64,000 bases of DNA from Chachezhania antarctica (GTDB taxonomy: Bacteria; Pseudomonadota; Alphaproteobacteria; Rhodobacterales; Rhodobacteraceae). The notes under the pieces are model-generated. The model ran no database searches. It had not been told where the DNA came from and saw nothing but the letters and a program-made list of their open reading frames with translations. The stretch covers positions 310,001 to 374,000 of the forward strand of contig NZ_QZEX01000001.1 of the NCBI RefSeq assembly GCF_003646465.1, in the 5' to 3' direction. A program made the position numbers and the translations under genes. Positions 27,012 to 35,899 of this stretch are shown one piece after another (the first letter of the stretch is position 1; every line of letters starts with the position of its first letter).

Positions 27012-28400
27012 TCACACCTCGATAGGCATGTTTCGACCTGCGGGAATGAAATTCTGGTCGGCGCGGGCATCGATGCTGTGGCGGGGCCAGACGACCTCGA
27101 CGATCGCGCCGATCCGGTCCGCGCCGTCCGGGTGATAGGGGTCGGATCCGTTGGCGAAGGTCAGTTCGGCCCCCGACCGTTCCAGAAGCGTCTTGGCGAT
27201 GAACAGGCCCAGCCCCATGCCTTCGTATTCAGGCCGCTGAGACCGGTCGCGATCCGACTTGCGGCGGCGCATGAACGGATCGCCGATCCGGCCGATCAGG
27301 TGGGGCGGATATCCTTTCCCGTCGTCCACGATCCGGACCGATATCGCCTCGTCCGACCACGAGCTTTCGATCCAGACCTGGGCCTGGGCGAAATCGACGG
27401 CGTTCTGGATCAGGTTGCGCAGGCCGTGGATCACTTCCGGTTTTCGCAGGACGCTGGGCTGTGCGCGGCCCTCGGTGGCCGGGTCGTCACGGATCTCGAC
27501 GATCTTGCCGCGGTTCATGTGCGGCTCGGCCGCTTCCGTCAGCACGGCGCTGAGCGGCGCCTGCCGGAGGTGCAGATCGTCCTTCCCGGCGCGGCCCATG
27601 TCGCGCAGGATGTCGCGGCAGCGGTCGGCCTGTTCGCGGATCAGGGCCGCGTCTTCGTGAAGTTCGGGGTAGTCGGACAGTTCTTCCATCAGTTCCGAAG
27701 ACGTCAGCTTGATCGTGGCCAGCGGCGTGCCAAGTTCATGCGCGGCGGCGGCCACGACGCCGCCCAAGTCGGTCAGCTTCTGTTCGCGTGCCAGCGCCAT
27801 CTGCGTGGCGGCCAGCGCATCGGCCATCGAATGCATCTCCGATGACACGCGGCGGGAATAGACGCCCAGGAAGACGACGGCGATTAGGATCGCGGCCCAG
27901 TTGCCGAAGACGAACAGATCGGGCACCCGCAGCACCATGCCCTGCGACGTGCGCAACGGCAGGTGGAACAGGGCCAGCAGGGTGACAAGGATGATCGCCG
28001 TGCCACCCACGATCAGCGTGGGCCGCAGACCGATCACGGAGGCCGAGATCGTCACCGGCCCCAGCACCAGCAGCGCGAACGGGTTGTTCAGGCCGCCGGT
28101 CAGGTACAAAAGAAACACCAGTTGCAGCAGGTCGAACATGACCATCAGGAAGTTTTCGCTTTCCGACAGGCGCTTGTTTTCCGGAAACACGAACATCGCG
28201 ATCAGGTTGCCGATCGCGGAAATGCCCACGGCCAGGTAGCACAGGCCGAATTCCAGCCAGAGACCGAACATGTACTGCGACACGATCAGCGCGCCGACCT
28301 GACCGGTGATGGCCACCCAGCGCAGCAGGATCAGCGTGCGCAGCCGGATCCAGTTGCCGCGGGCTTCTTCCGACAGAAGGCCGATAGAGGGCTGTGCCAT
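27012..28400 (-). CDS. regB: RegB (PrrB), redox-sensing histidine kinase
   Basis: Membrane kinase that phosphorylates RegA under low oxygen and controls respiration, carbon and nitrogen fixation, and photosynthesis genes in this group. 462 residues and six N-terminal transmembrane segments. GGLNNPF (about 102-108) is the quinone-binding motif. His221 sits in AAAHELGTPLATIKL. Cys261 in DRCRDIL lies 40 residues after the His, the same spacing as the redox-active H225/C265 pair of Rhodobacter capsulatus. The catalytic domain has NLIQNAVDFA (N-box), DDGKGYP and GMGLGLFIAK. Divergent from senC-regA. Confidence 0.95.
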   Translation of the reverse strand: MAQPSIGLLSEEARGNWIRLRTLILLRWVAITGQVGALIVSQYMFGLWLEFGLCYLAVGISAIGNLIAMFVFPENKRLSESENFLMVMFDLLQLVFLLYLTGGLNNPFALLVLGPVTISASVIGLRPTLIVGGTAIILVTLLALFHLPLRTSQGMVLRVPDLFVFGNWAAILIAVVFLGVYSRRVSSEMHSMADALAATQMALAREQKLTDLGGVVAAAAHELGTPLATIKLTSSELMEELSDYPELHEDAALIREQADRCRDILRDMGRAGKDDLHLRQAPLSAVLTEAAEPHMNRGKIVEIRDDPATEGRAQPSVLRKPEVIHGLRNLIQNAVDFAQAQVWIESSWSDEAISVRIVDDGKGYPPHLIGRIGDPFMRRRKSDRDRSQRPEYEGMGLGLFIAKTLLERSGAELTFANGSDPYHPDGADRIGAIVEVVWPRHSIDARADQNFIPAGRNMPIEV

Positions 28401-28514
28401 TCGTGAACGCGGCTCCGGTTGCATCGGGACGCGACAGTGTTAGGTCTCGGACGCGGCAGGATCAACTGTGCCATGGGCAGGTTGCCGCATATCCTTTTGA
28501 TACAGGGAGCCGCC
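28401..28514. promoter_or_regulatory. Divergent regB // senC-regA promoter region
   Basis: 114 bp between the two start codons. It holds a GCGACA half-site (28431-28436) and further GC-rich imperfect repeats (GACGCGGC at 28450-28457) of the kind RegA/PrrA binds. In Rhodobacter species RegA regulates its own locus from this gap. No convincing -35/-10 pair is visible. The ribosome-binding site for senC is AGGGAG, 6 bases before its ATG. Confidence 0.4.
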
Positions 28515-29132
28515 ATGCCTCGTTACCTAGCCATTGCCGCCGTCATCGTCGCGGTTCTGTTCGTGGGCGGCGTCTGGGCGCTGACCGCCTGGCCGCGGGG
28601 CGGCGACCAGTTTGCCGATTGCCGGTCAAGCGCCGTGGCCGGCGGCGGCGACATCGGCGGCCCGTTCGAACTGGTGAACGCCCAGGGCGCGAACGTGTCC
28701 GATGCGGACGTGATCACGGAACCGTCGCTTGTCTACTTCGGCTACACCTTCTGCCCCGATGTCTGCCCGCTGGATACCACGCGCAACGCCGATGCCGTGG
28801 ACGTGCTGGCAGACCGCGGGATCTCGTCCACGCCGGTCTTCATTTCCATCGACCCGGCGCGCGACACGCCCGAGGTGGTGGGCGACTATGCCGCCAACAT
28901 GCACAAGAAGATGATCGGCCTCACCGGCAGTCCGGAGCAGGTGAAGGCGGCCAGCCAGGCCTACCGCACTTATTACAAGGCGCATCCGGCGGAGGACGAA
29001 TACTACCTCGTCGACCATTCGACCTTCACCTACCTCGTGCTGCCCGAACACGGCTTCGTCGATTTCTTCCGGCGCGAACTGAGCCCCGAGGACATGGCCG
29101 ACAAGGTCGCCTGCTTCGTGGGCGAGATCTGA
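28515..29132 (+). CDS. senC: SenC/PrrC, SCO1-family copper chaperone
   Basis: 205 residues. An N-terminal signal anchor (about residues 4-24) places the thioredoxin-like domain in the periplasm. YTFCPDVCPLDTTRN carries the CxxxC copper site (Cys80, Cys84) and YLVDHSTFTYLV the third ligand His. SCO1 proteins assemble CuA of cytochrome oxidase, and in this group SenC/PrrC also affects RegB signalling. It is transcribed toward regA, divergent from regB. Confidence 0.95.
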   Translation: MPRYLAIAAVIVAVLFVGGVWALTAWPRGGDQFADCRSSAVAGGGDIGGPFELVNAQGANVSDADVITEPSLVYFGYTFCPDVCPLDTTRNADAVDVLADRGISSTPVFISIDPARDTPEVVGDYAANMHKKMIGLTGSPEQVKAASQAYRTYYKAHPAEDEYYLVDHSTFTYLVLPEHGFVDFFRRELSPEDMADKVACFVGEI

Positions 29133-29141
29133 GGCAGCGCC

Positions 29142-29174
29142 AAAAAAGACCCCGCCGGCTTTGCCGACGGGGTC
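29142..29174 (-). terminator. Intrinsic terminator pointing along the minus strand
   Basis: GACCCCGCCGGC (29148-29159), a TTT loop and GCCGACGGGGTC (29163-29174) pair at 11 of 12 positions. Six A residues precede on the plus strand, so the U-run is at the minus-strand 3' end. For senC on the plus strand there is no T-tract after the stem. No minus-strand gene lies upstream of it, so it either ends an antisense/small RNA or works poorly in both directions. Confidence 0.6.
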
Positions 29175-29483
29175 CCGGGGGGCCCTGAACGTCCCCCCAT
29201 CCCCGAAAAACCAAATGAACAACTCGTTACGCCCGGGGAGCCCATCCCGCTTTTTTCCGAAGCGGATCTTGTTGCTGCGAACAACATAGCCCGCAAGCGC
29301 CCCGGGTTTGAGTGCCAGACCCGGACATGATTTTCGGAATTCGGGACAAATTGGCCAAACCGGTCAAATGGCAGGAAAACCACTGCCCGGTCTCTGGTGG
29401 ACCAACTGTTTGACCTTTCCCGGGCTGGACGCCATAGTCCCGCCGAATGCGACATTGACGCGCAGGCAGAGGACAACCGGAAC
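29175..29483. other. senC-regA intergenic region, structured, no gene seen
   Basis: 309 bp without a convincing reading frame. It contains several small hairpins: GGGGGG...CCCCCC (29177-29198), CCGCTT...GAAGCGG (about 29248-29266) and TTGTT...AACAA (29269-29285). It is the likely location of a regA-specific promoter, and possibly of a minus-strand small RNA ending at the terminator above. The region is clearly less GC-rich around 29,330-29,420. Confidence 0.4.
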
Positions 29484-30038
29484 ATGGCAGAGACCGCCCG
29501 CTCAGACATTGGCCCCGACAAATCGCTTCTGTTGGTGGACGATGACGAGCCATTCCTGCGGCGCCTGGCAAAAGCGATGGAAAAGCGCGGTTTCGAGATC
29601 GAGACCGCCGGTTCGGTCGCGGCCGGCAAGGCCATCGCCACGGCGCGGCCCCCGGCCTACGCGGTGGTCGATCTGCGGCTGGAGGACGGCAACGGTCTGG
29701 ACGTGGTCGAAGTCCTGCGCGAACGCCGCCCCGACAGCCGCGTGGTGGTGCTGACGGGCTATGGCGCGATCGCGACGGCGGTGGCCGCGGTCAAGATCGG
29801 CGCGACCGACTACCTGTCGAAACCGGCCGACGCGACCGACATCTGCGACGCGCTCCTGACCCGCCCCGACGAACTCCCGCCGCCGCCGGAAAACCCGATG
29901 AGCGCGGACCGCGTGCGCTGGGAACATATCCAGCGGGTCTACGAGCTTTGCGATCGCAACGTCTCGGAAACGGCGCGGCGTCTGAACATGCACCGCCGGA
30001 CGCTCCAGCGTATACTGGCGAAGCGCAGCCCCCGCTGA
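29484..30038 (+). CDS. regA: RegA (PrrA), redox response regulator
   Basis: 184 residues, exactly the usual RegA length. The receiver domain has acidic pocket VDDDEPF, phospho-acceptor Asp63 in VVDLRLEDG, VLTGYGAIATAV and the Lys of YLSKPAD. A four-proline linker (PPPPENP) leads to a Fis-type helix-turn-helix ending in SETARRLNMHRRTLQRILAK. ATG at 29484, with a GAGG about 12 bases upstream. It is phosphorylated by RegB and controls energy-metabolism genes. It is separated from senC by 351 bp, longer than in a tight operon. Confidence 0.96.
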   Translation: MAETARSDIGPDKSLLLVDDDEPFLRRLAKAMEKRGFEIETAGSVAAGKAIATARPPAYAVVDLRLEDGNGLDVVEVLRERRPDSRVVVLTGYGAIATAVAAVKIGATDYLSKPADATDICDALLTRPDELPPPPENPMSADRVRWEHIQRVYELCDRNVSETARRLNMHRRTLQRILAKRSPR

Positions 30039-30082
30039 ACGCGCCCGGTTTTCGGACTTTCGTCATTTGTGTCCCGTCGGTC

Positions 30083-30190
30083 TGCCTCCGGCGGAGGTAT
30101 CTTGGGACCAAAGAAGTCCGGGGGCATCGCCTGAGCTTCTTCGGTCTGTAAATATCTCGGGGGTGTGTGGGCATAGCCCCCACGCGGCGC
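30083..30190. repeat. GTATTT-type palindromic repeat, copy C
   Basis: Begins GCCTCCGGCGGAGGTATCTT, with a CCAAAGAAG / CTTCTTCGG pairing in the middle, then a returning arm GTAAATATCTC, and ends with the GTGGGCATAGCCCCCAC hairpin beside the sufE stop. It lies between the convergent regA and sufE genes. Confidence 0.6.
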
Positions 30191-30196
30191 CGGATT

Positions 30197-30607
30197 TCAG
30201 GCCGCTTCGGCAGCTGTCTTGCGAATTCGCTCGATCATCGAATTCAGCCCGTTCGACCGCTGCGACGACAGGTTCGATTCGAGTTCCAGCCGCGCCAGCT
30301 GCGCTTTCGCGTCGAGCGCGGGGACTTCGCCCACTGGCAGCCCGTTGTAAAGCGCGCGCAGGACGGCGATCAGGCCCTTCACGATCATCGCGTCGCTTTC
30401 GCCATCGAAATGGAAGGTGCCGCCGTCGATCTGCGGATGCAGCCAGACCTGGCTGGCGCAGCCGTGGACGCGGGTTGCATCGACCTTCAGCGCCGGGTCG
30501 AGCGGCTCCATCGCCTTGCCCTGTTCGATGACATAGCGATAGCGGTCTTCCCAGTCTTCCAGGAACTCGAAATCTTCGACGATGGATTCGAATGCCTCGG
30601 TGGCCAT
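30197..30607 (-). CDS. sufE: SufE-family sulfur acceptor protein
   Basis: Takes persulfide sulfur from the cysteine desulfurase SufS for Fe-S cluster assembly. 136 residues. The acceptor Cys is in VHGCASQVWLHPQ. The N-terminal EDFEFLEDWEDRYRYVIEQG and the ADPGAL-like GLIAVLRALYNG stretch are typical. It stands alone here, away from a suf operon, between regA and gltB. Confidence 0.94.
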   Translation of the reverse strand: MATEAFESIVEDFEFLEDWEDRYRYVIEQGKAMEPLDPALKVDATRVHGCASQVWLHPQIDGGTFHFDGESDAMIVKGLIAVLRALYNGLPVGEVPALDAKAQLARLELESNLSSQRSNGLNSMIERIRKTAAEAA

Positions 30608-30657
30608 GGCGGCTCGTGCTCCTTCTAAACGACAGGGCAGACATAGTGCACATGTCG

Positions 30658-30688
30658 CCGCCCGTCACGCGCAAGGCATGACGGGCGG
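30658..30688. terminator. Hairpin after gltB
   Basis: CCGCCCGTCA (30658-30667) and TGACGGGCGG (30679-30688) are perfect 10-bp complements around an 11-base loop, 34 bases past the gltB stop on the minus strand. There is no T-tract, so it may protect a 3' end made by Rho-dependent termination. Confidence 0.5.
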
Positions 30689-30721
30689 CTTCAATGTTTC
30701 CGGCTATGGGCGCGGATCGCG

Positions 30722-33700
30722 CTATTCGGCCGGCACCGCTTCGGCAGTGAAGCCCAGCGGGTGGCTGATATGGGGCAGCATTTCCTTTGGGCAGAGCTGC
30801 AGGAACAGGCCTTTCTCGGCCTCCCAGTGCTGCAGGATCGCGGCAGCCTTGCGGCTGCCCGTTTCCGCCGCGTGGCGCTCGATCAGCTCTTCCAGTTCGC
30901 TTTCCCAGTGCGGGTGGCTCAGTTGCCCCACCACCAGCGAGTCGGTATTCAACAGCCGCCGCGCATCGCCATGGGGATCGTAGATATAGGCCATGCCGCC
31001 GGTCATCCCGGCGCCGAAGTTGGCCCCGATCCGGCCCAGCAGCACGGCGACCCCGCCGGTCATGTATTCGCAACCGTTCGACCCGCAGCCTTCGACCACC
31101 ACGTGCGCACCCGAGTTCCGGACCGCGAAGCGTTCGCCTGCACGGCCGGCGGCGAACAGGTAGCCTGCCGTCGCGCCATAGAGCACCGTGTTGCCGATGA
31201 TCGTGTTCTCGTCCGTGACCAGTGGGCTGACCTGCGGCGGGCGCACGATGATCGTGCCGCCCGACAGGCCCTTGCCGACATAATCGTTGGCATCGCCCGA
31301 GACCTCGATCCGCAGCCCCGGCGCGGCGAACGCCCCCAGGGATTGCCCGGCCGAGCCCTGCAGCTTCACCGTCAGGTGATCCGGCTGCAGGCCGTTGTCG
31401 CGCATGCCGAAGCGGCTGACGAGTTCCGACGATGTCCGCGTGCCCACCGTGCGGTGCGTGTTCTGCACCGCGTAGTACAGCTGCATCTTCTCGCGGTCCT
31501 GCAGGAAGCGGCTGGCGTCCTTGACGATCTGCGCGTCCAGCGTCGGCGGCACCGGGTTCCGGTCCTTGTCGCGGTTGTAGACGATGTTCGACGCGCCATC
31601 GACGGTGATCAGCAGCGGGTTCAGGTCCAGATCGTCCAGATGCGCTGCCCCGCGCGAGACCTGCGCCAGCAGATCCGCCCGGCCGATCACCTCGTCGAGG
31701 CTGCGCGCGCCGATTTCGGCCAACAGCTCACGCACTTCCTGGGCGTAGAAGGTGATCAGGTTCACCACCTTGTCGGCATTGCCCGTGAACTTGTCGCGCA
31801 GGCGCGGATCCTGGGTGCAGACGCCCACCGGGCAGGTGTTCGACTGGCACTGACGCACCATGATGCAGCCCATCGCGATCAGCGCGGCGGTGCCGATGCC
31901 GTATTCCTCGGCCCCCATCATCGCCGCCATGACGATGTCGCGCCCGGTCCGCAGCCCGCCATCGGTGCGCAGCGTGACCCGTTCGCGCAGCTTGTTCATC
32001 GCCAGAACCTGGTGTGCCTCGGTCAGGCCCATCTCCCACGGGAGACCGGCATGCTTGATCGACGTGCCGGGGCTGGCCCCCGTCCCGCCGTTGTGCCCCG
32101 AGATCAGGATGACATCGGCCTTGGCTTTCGCCACACCGGCGGCAATCGTGCCGACACCGGACGATGCCACCAGCTTCACAGTCACCTTGGCGCGCGGGTT
32201 GATCTGCTTCAGGTCGTAGATCAGCTGCGCCAGATCCTCGATCGAATAGATATCGTGGTGCGGCGGGGGAGAGATCAGCGTCACGCCCTTCGTCGAATGC
32301 CGCAGCCGCGCGATCAGGTCGGTGACCTTCATCCCCGGCAACTGCCCGCCTTCACCGGGCTTGGCGCCCTGCGCGACCTTGATCTCAAGCTCTTCACAAT
32401 GGGTCAGGTATTCGGCGGTGACACCGAACCTGCCGCTCGCCACCTGCTTGATCTTGGCCGACGGGTTGTCGCCGTTGGATTCCGGCTGGAAATGCGCCGG
32501 ATCCTCGCCGCCTTCACCGCTGTCGGATTTGGCGCCTATCCGGTTCATGGCCACGTTCAGCGTCTTGTGGGCCTCGGGGGACAACGCCCCCAGCGACATG
32601 CCCGGCGTCACGAAGCGTTTGCGGATCGAGGTGATCGATTCCACTTCCTCCAGCGGCACGGGACGGCCGATGGGCTTGATATCCAGCAGATCGCGCAGGT
32701 GGATCGGCGGGTTGTCCCTGAGCGTCTTGGAATAGGTCTTCCACAGCTCGTAAGAACCGCGCCCGACCGCCGATTGCAGCAGGTGCATCGTGGTCGCTTC
32801 CCAGGCGTGCTTTTCCCCCGACGACCGCGACTTGTAGAAGCCGCCGATGGGCAGGATGTCGGTGCCCGATTTCCAGCCCTTGTCGTGGATCTCTTCCGCC
32901 TTGCGCTGGATGCCCGTCACCCCGATTCCCGAGATGCGGGAGATCATGCCGGGGAAGAATTCGGCAACCATGGCGCGGGAAAGGCCCACGGCTTCGAAGT
33001 TCAGACCGCCGCGATAGGAGGAAATGACCGAAATCCCCATCTTCGACATAATCTTGAGCAGGCCCTGATCGATCGCCTCGCGGTAGCGCCGCATGGCTTC
33101 GGTCAGCGGGCCGTCCAGCAGGCCGCGCCGGATGCGGTCGGCGATGGAATCCTCGGCAAGGTAGGGGTTCACGACGGTCGCGCCGCAGCCGATGAGCACG
33201 GCAAAGTAATGCGGATCGATGCATTCCGCCGCGCGCACGTTCAGCGAACAGAAGGTCCGCAGGCCCTTGCGCGTCAAATGCGAATGCACCGCGCTGGTGG
33301 CAAGGATCATCGGCATCGCCACCTTGTCCTCGTCCGACAGGTGATCGGTCAGCACGATATGGCCCGCGCCCGAGCGCACGGCATCCTCGGCCTCGGCCCG
33401 GATCCGGTCGAGCCCCTCGCGCAGCGCGCCTTCGCCCGGCAGGAAGGAACAGTCGATTTCCACCGCGGGGGCGTTGAATTGCTTGACCAGAAGCTCCCAC
33501 TGCTTGTTGCCGACGAAGGGGCTTTCCAGAACGATGATCTCGGTCTGGGAGCTGTCTTCGTCCAGCACGTTCTTCAGGTTGCCGAAGCGAGTCTTCAGGC
33601 TCATTACCCGGTATTCGCGAAGCGAGTCGATGGGCGGGTTCGTCACCTGGCTGAAGTTCTGCCGGAAGAAATGGCTGAGCGGCCGGTACATCTTCGACAG

Positions 33701-35257
33701 CACGGCCTGGGGCGTGTCATCGCCCATGGACGCCAGCGCTTCCTTCGCGTCCTCGACCATCGGCGACAGGACCTGCTCCAGATCCTCCATCGAATAGCCG
33801 GCCGCGATCTGGCGCCTGCGCAGCACCTCGCCTTCGAAGATCGGCGCCTCGACGGCCTTGGCCAGCTCGGCGTCGGCGTCGTTGATCTTGCCGACCCAGT
33901 CCCCGAAAGGCTGCGAGGCGGCGAGTTTGTTCTTGATCTCGGCGTCGTGATAAAGCGTGCCCGTCGCCATATCGACAGAGATCAGCTGCCCCGGGCCAAG
34001 TGCGCCCTTTTCAACGACAGTGGCTTCATCCGGCGGCACCATCCCGGCTTCCGAGCCCGCGATCAGCAGCCCGTCACCCGTCACGACATAGCGCATCGGC
34101 CGCAGCCCGTTCCGGTCAAGCCCGGCACAGACCCAGCGCCCGTCGGTCATGGCAAGGGCGGCGGGGCCGTCCCACGGCTCCATGACCGAGTTGCAGTAGG
34201 AATACATGTCGCGCCACGATTCCGGCAGCTCGACCGCCTGTTTCGACCAGCTTTCGGGCACCAGCATCGTCTTGGCCATCGGCGCCGACCGGCCCGCGCG
34301 GACCAGAACCTCGAACACGGCATCCAGCGCGGCGGAGTCGGACGACCCCTGAGGGATGATCGGCTTGATGTCCTCGGCAAGGTCGCCGAACGTGCCCGAG
34401 GCCATGCGGATCTCGTGGCTCTTCATCCAGTTGACGTTGCCCTTCAGGGTGTTGATCTCGCCGTTATGGGCAAGCATCCGGAAGGGCTGGGCCAGCCACC
34501 ATTGCGGGAAGGTGTTGGTGGAATAGCGCTGGTGGTAGATCGCGAAGGCGCTCTCGAACCGCGGATCCATCAGGTCGGGGTAGAAGGTCGCGACCTGTTC
34601 GGCCAGCATCATGCCCTTGTAGATGATCGACCGGCACGACAGCGACGCAAGATACAGCCCCGCGATCCCTTCCGCGGCCGCGGCCTTTTCGATCCGGCGG
34701 CGGATGACGTAAAGCTCGCGCTCGAACGTCTCCTCGTCCACGCCCTTGGCGTTCGAGATCAGGATCTGCTCCATCTCGGGTCGGGTCGCGTTGGCCTTTT
34801 CGCCAAGGCAGGTGATATCGACGGGCACATGGCGCCAGCCGTAGATGTAGTAGCCCATCCGCAGGACTTCGCGTTCCACGATGGTCCGGCAGGATTCCTG
34901 CGCACCGAAATCCGTGCGCGGCAGGAAGACCTGACCCACGGCAAAATATTCGTTCAGGCGCGGATCGTGGCCGGTACGGCGGATCTGGTCGTAGAAAAAC
35001 GAGACCGGAAGCTGGACATGAATGCCCGCGCCGTCACCGGTCAACCCGTCGGCATCCACCGCGCCGCGGTGCCAGATCGCCTTCAGCGCGTCGATGCCCG
35101 CTTCCACCACCTTGCGGCTTTTCTGCCCGTCGATGGACACGACAAGGCCGACACCGCACGACGAATGTTCGTCCTCGGCCCGGTACATGCCGTACTCGGC
35201 CATCCATTTGCGCTTCTCTTCCTCGGCCTGGACCCAAGCTGCGTCGTAAGTCGCCAT
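30722..35257 (-). CDS. gltB: Glutamate synthase (NADPH) large subunit
   Basis: Transfers glutamine amide nitrogen to 2-oxoglutarate; ammonia assimilation with GltD. 1,511 residues. A 33-residue propeptide precedes nucleophile Cys34 (HSSCGVGLV) of the class II amidotransferase domain. The central FMN synthase domain has GEGGEDPAHF and ISGHNGGTGASP, and the 3Fe-4S motif is CQSNTCPVGVCTQD. The C-terminal GXGXG beta-helix follows. A strong AGGAGG lies 6 bases before the ATG. It is separated from gltD by three GFA-family genes. Confidence 0.97.
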   Translation of the reverse strand: MATYDAAWVQAEEEKRKWMAEYGMYRAEDEHSSCGVGLVVSIDGQKSRKVVEAGIDALKAIWHRGAVDADGLTGDGAGIHVQLPVSFFYDQIRRTGHDPRLNEYFAVGQVFLPRTDFGAQESCRTIVEREVLRMGYYIYGWRHVPVDITCLGEKANATRPEMEQILISNAKGVDEETFERELYVIRRRIEKAAAAEGIAGLYLASLSCRSIIYKGMMLAEQVATFYPDLMDPRFESAFAIYHQRYSTNTFPQWWLAQPFRMLAHNGEINTLKGNVNWMKSHEIRMASGTFGDLAEDIKPIIPQGSSDSAALDAVFEVLVRAGRSAPMAKTMLVPESWSKQAVELPESWRDMYSYCNSVMEPWDGPAALAMTDGRWVCAGLDRNGLRPMRYVVTGDGLLIAGSEAGMVPPDEATVVEKGALGPGQLISVDMATGTLYHDAEIKNKLAASQPFGDWVGKINDADAELAKAVEAPIFEGEVLRRRQIAAGYSMEDLEQVLSPMVEDAKEALASMGDDTPQAVLSKMYRPLSHFFRQNFSQVTNPPIDSLREYRVMSLKTRFGNLKNVLDEDSSQTEIIVLESPFVGNKQWELLVKQFNAPAVEIDCSFLPGEGALREGLDRIRAEAEDAVRSGAGHIVLTDHLSDEDKVAMPMILATSAVHSHLTRKGLRTFCSLNVRAAECIDPHYFAVLIGCGATVVNPYLAEDSIADRIRRGLLDGPLTEAMRRYREAIDQGLLKIMSKMGISVISSYRGGLNFEAVGLSRAMVAEFFPGMISRISGIGVTGIQRKAEEIHDKGWKSGTDILPIGGFYKSRSSGEKHAWEATTMHLLQSAVGRGSYELWKTYSKTLRDNPPIHLRDLLDIKPIGRPVPLEEVESITSIRKRFVTPGMSLGALSPEAHKTLNVAMNRIGAKSDSGEGGEDPAHFQPESNGDNPSAKIKQVASGRFGVTAEYLTHCEELEIKVAQGAKPGEGGQLPGMKVTDLIARLRHSTKGVTLISPPPHHDIYSIEDLAQLIYDLKQINPRAKVTVKLVASSGVGTIAAGVAKAKADVILISGHNGGTGASPGTSIKHAGLPWEMGLTEAHQVLAMNKLRERVTLRTDGGLRTGRDIVMAAMMGAEEYGIGTAALIAMGCIMVRQCQSNTCPVGVCTQDPRLRDKFTGNADKVVNLITFYAQEVRELLAEIGARSLDEVIGRADLLAQVSRGAAHLDDLDLNPLLITVDGASNIVYNRDKDRNPVPPTLDAQIVKDASRFLQDREKMQLYYAVQNTHRTVGTRTSSELVSRFGMRDNGLQPDHLTVKLQGSAGQSLGAFAAPGLRIEVSGDANDYVGKGLSGGTIIVRPPQVSPLVTDENTIIGNTVLYGATAGYLFAAGRAGERFAVRNSGAHVVVEGCGSNGCEYMTGGVAVLLGRIGANFGAGMTGGMAYIYDPHGDARRLLNTDSLVVGQLSHPHWESELEELIERHAAETGSRKAAAILQHWEAEKGLFLQLCPKEMLPHISHPLGFTAEAVPAE

Positions 35258-35312
35258 AATCCACCTCCTTCGCCGGTCGCCGCTGTCTGGGCTCTCCGGC
35301 AGAACATCGTCA

Positions 35313-35447
35313 TCTTGTCACCGGGACCCGGGGGCGCTGCCCCCGCCCGGGTCTTCGACCCGGACTCCCCCGGAGTATTTCCAGAAAGAAGAATTCCGGG
35401 CGCCTCCCCTTTTTCTTCTTTCTCCAAATACTCCCGCCGGAGGCATC
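35313..35447. repeat. GTATTT-armed palindromic repeat, copy D (inverted orientation)
   Basis: The arm GAGTATTTCCAGAAAGAAG (35373 on) pairs with CTTCTTTCTCCAAATACTC (35415-35433); over 21 positions 19 match. CCGCCGGAGGC closes the unit. A G/C hairpin GGGGGCGCTGCCCCC lies on the gltB side. It is the most complete copy, and in reverse complement aligns with copies A-C. Confidence 0.7.
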
Positions 35448-35470
35448 CGACGGGGCCGCGTTCGTTGCCG

Positions 35471-35899
35471 TCAACTGCCGCCGAAGGCGGCGATCACATC
35501 GGCTTCTGTCATTTTCTTCGTGTCGCCCGCAAAGGCATGGCCCGAAGGTTTCGCCTCGATATAGATCTCGGTCGTCATCGTCAGGCCCTCCAGATCGTCC
35601 AGCGATCCGGCGGCGAGGCTCAGGAAATCGGGCCTCTCGCCGTCGCCCGGCATCCGGTAGTAGAGGCTCGATCCGCAGATCTTGCAGAAGGCGCGCTCGG
35701 CCCATTCCGACGACTTGTAGATGCCGATGTTCTCGGCACCTTCCCAAGTGATCCCGCCGTCGGGCACGTTGATGCCGAAGCCAACCCCGCCGGACGTCTT
35801 CCGGCACATGCTGCAATGGCAGGCGTCGTAATGGTCGGGTGCGTCCGCCAGCGTGTAGCGGACCGCGGCGCACAGGCATCCCCCGGTGGTACATGTCAT
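35471..35899 (-). CDS. GFA/CENP-V family zinc protein, third of three
   Basis: 142 residues. Complete zinc-ligand set: GGCLCAAVRY, then DACHCSMCRKTSG, then AFCKICGSSLYY. The family is named after glutathione-dependent formaldehyde-activating enzyme; most members have no proven activity. The start overlaps the preceding GFA gene by 4 bases. It ends 213 bp before gltB, with repeat copy D between. Adduct chemistry (thiol- or formaldehyde-related) is only a family-level guess. Confidence 0.86.
   Translation of the reverse strand: MTCTTGGCLCAAVRYTLADAPDHYDACHCSMCRKTSGGVGFGINVPDGGITWEGAENIGIYKSSEWAERAFCKICGSSLYYRMPGDGERPDFLSLAAGSLDDLEGLTMTTEIYIEAKPSGHAFAGDTKKMTEADVIAAFGGS

Noticed and set aside
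28425-28460. A complete RegA/PrrA operator between regB and senC
   Set aside because: Only a GCGACA half-site and loose GC repeats are seen. A partner half-site at standard spacing could not be identified with confidence.
29148-29198. Terminator for senC on the plus strand
   Set aside because: The stems are followed by C/G, not T. The U-run is on the opposite strand, so it was annotated for the minus strand.
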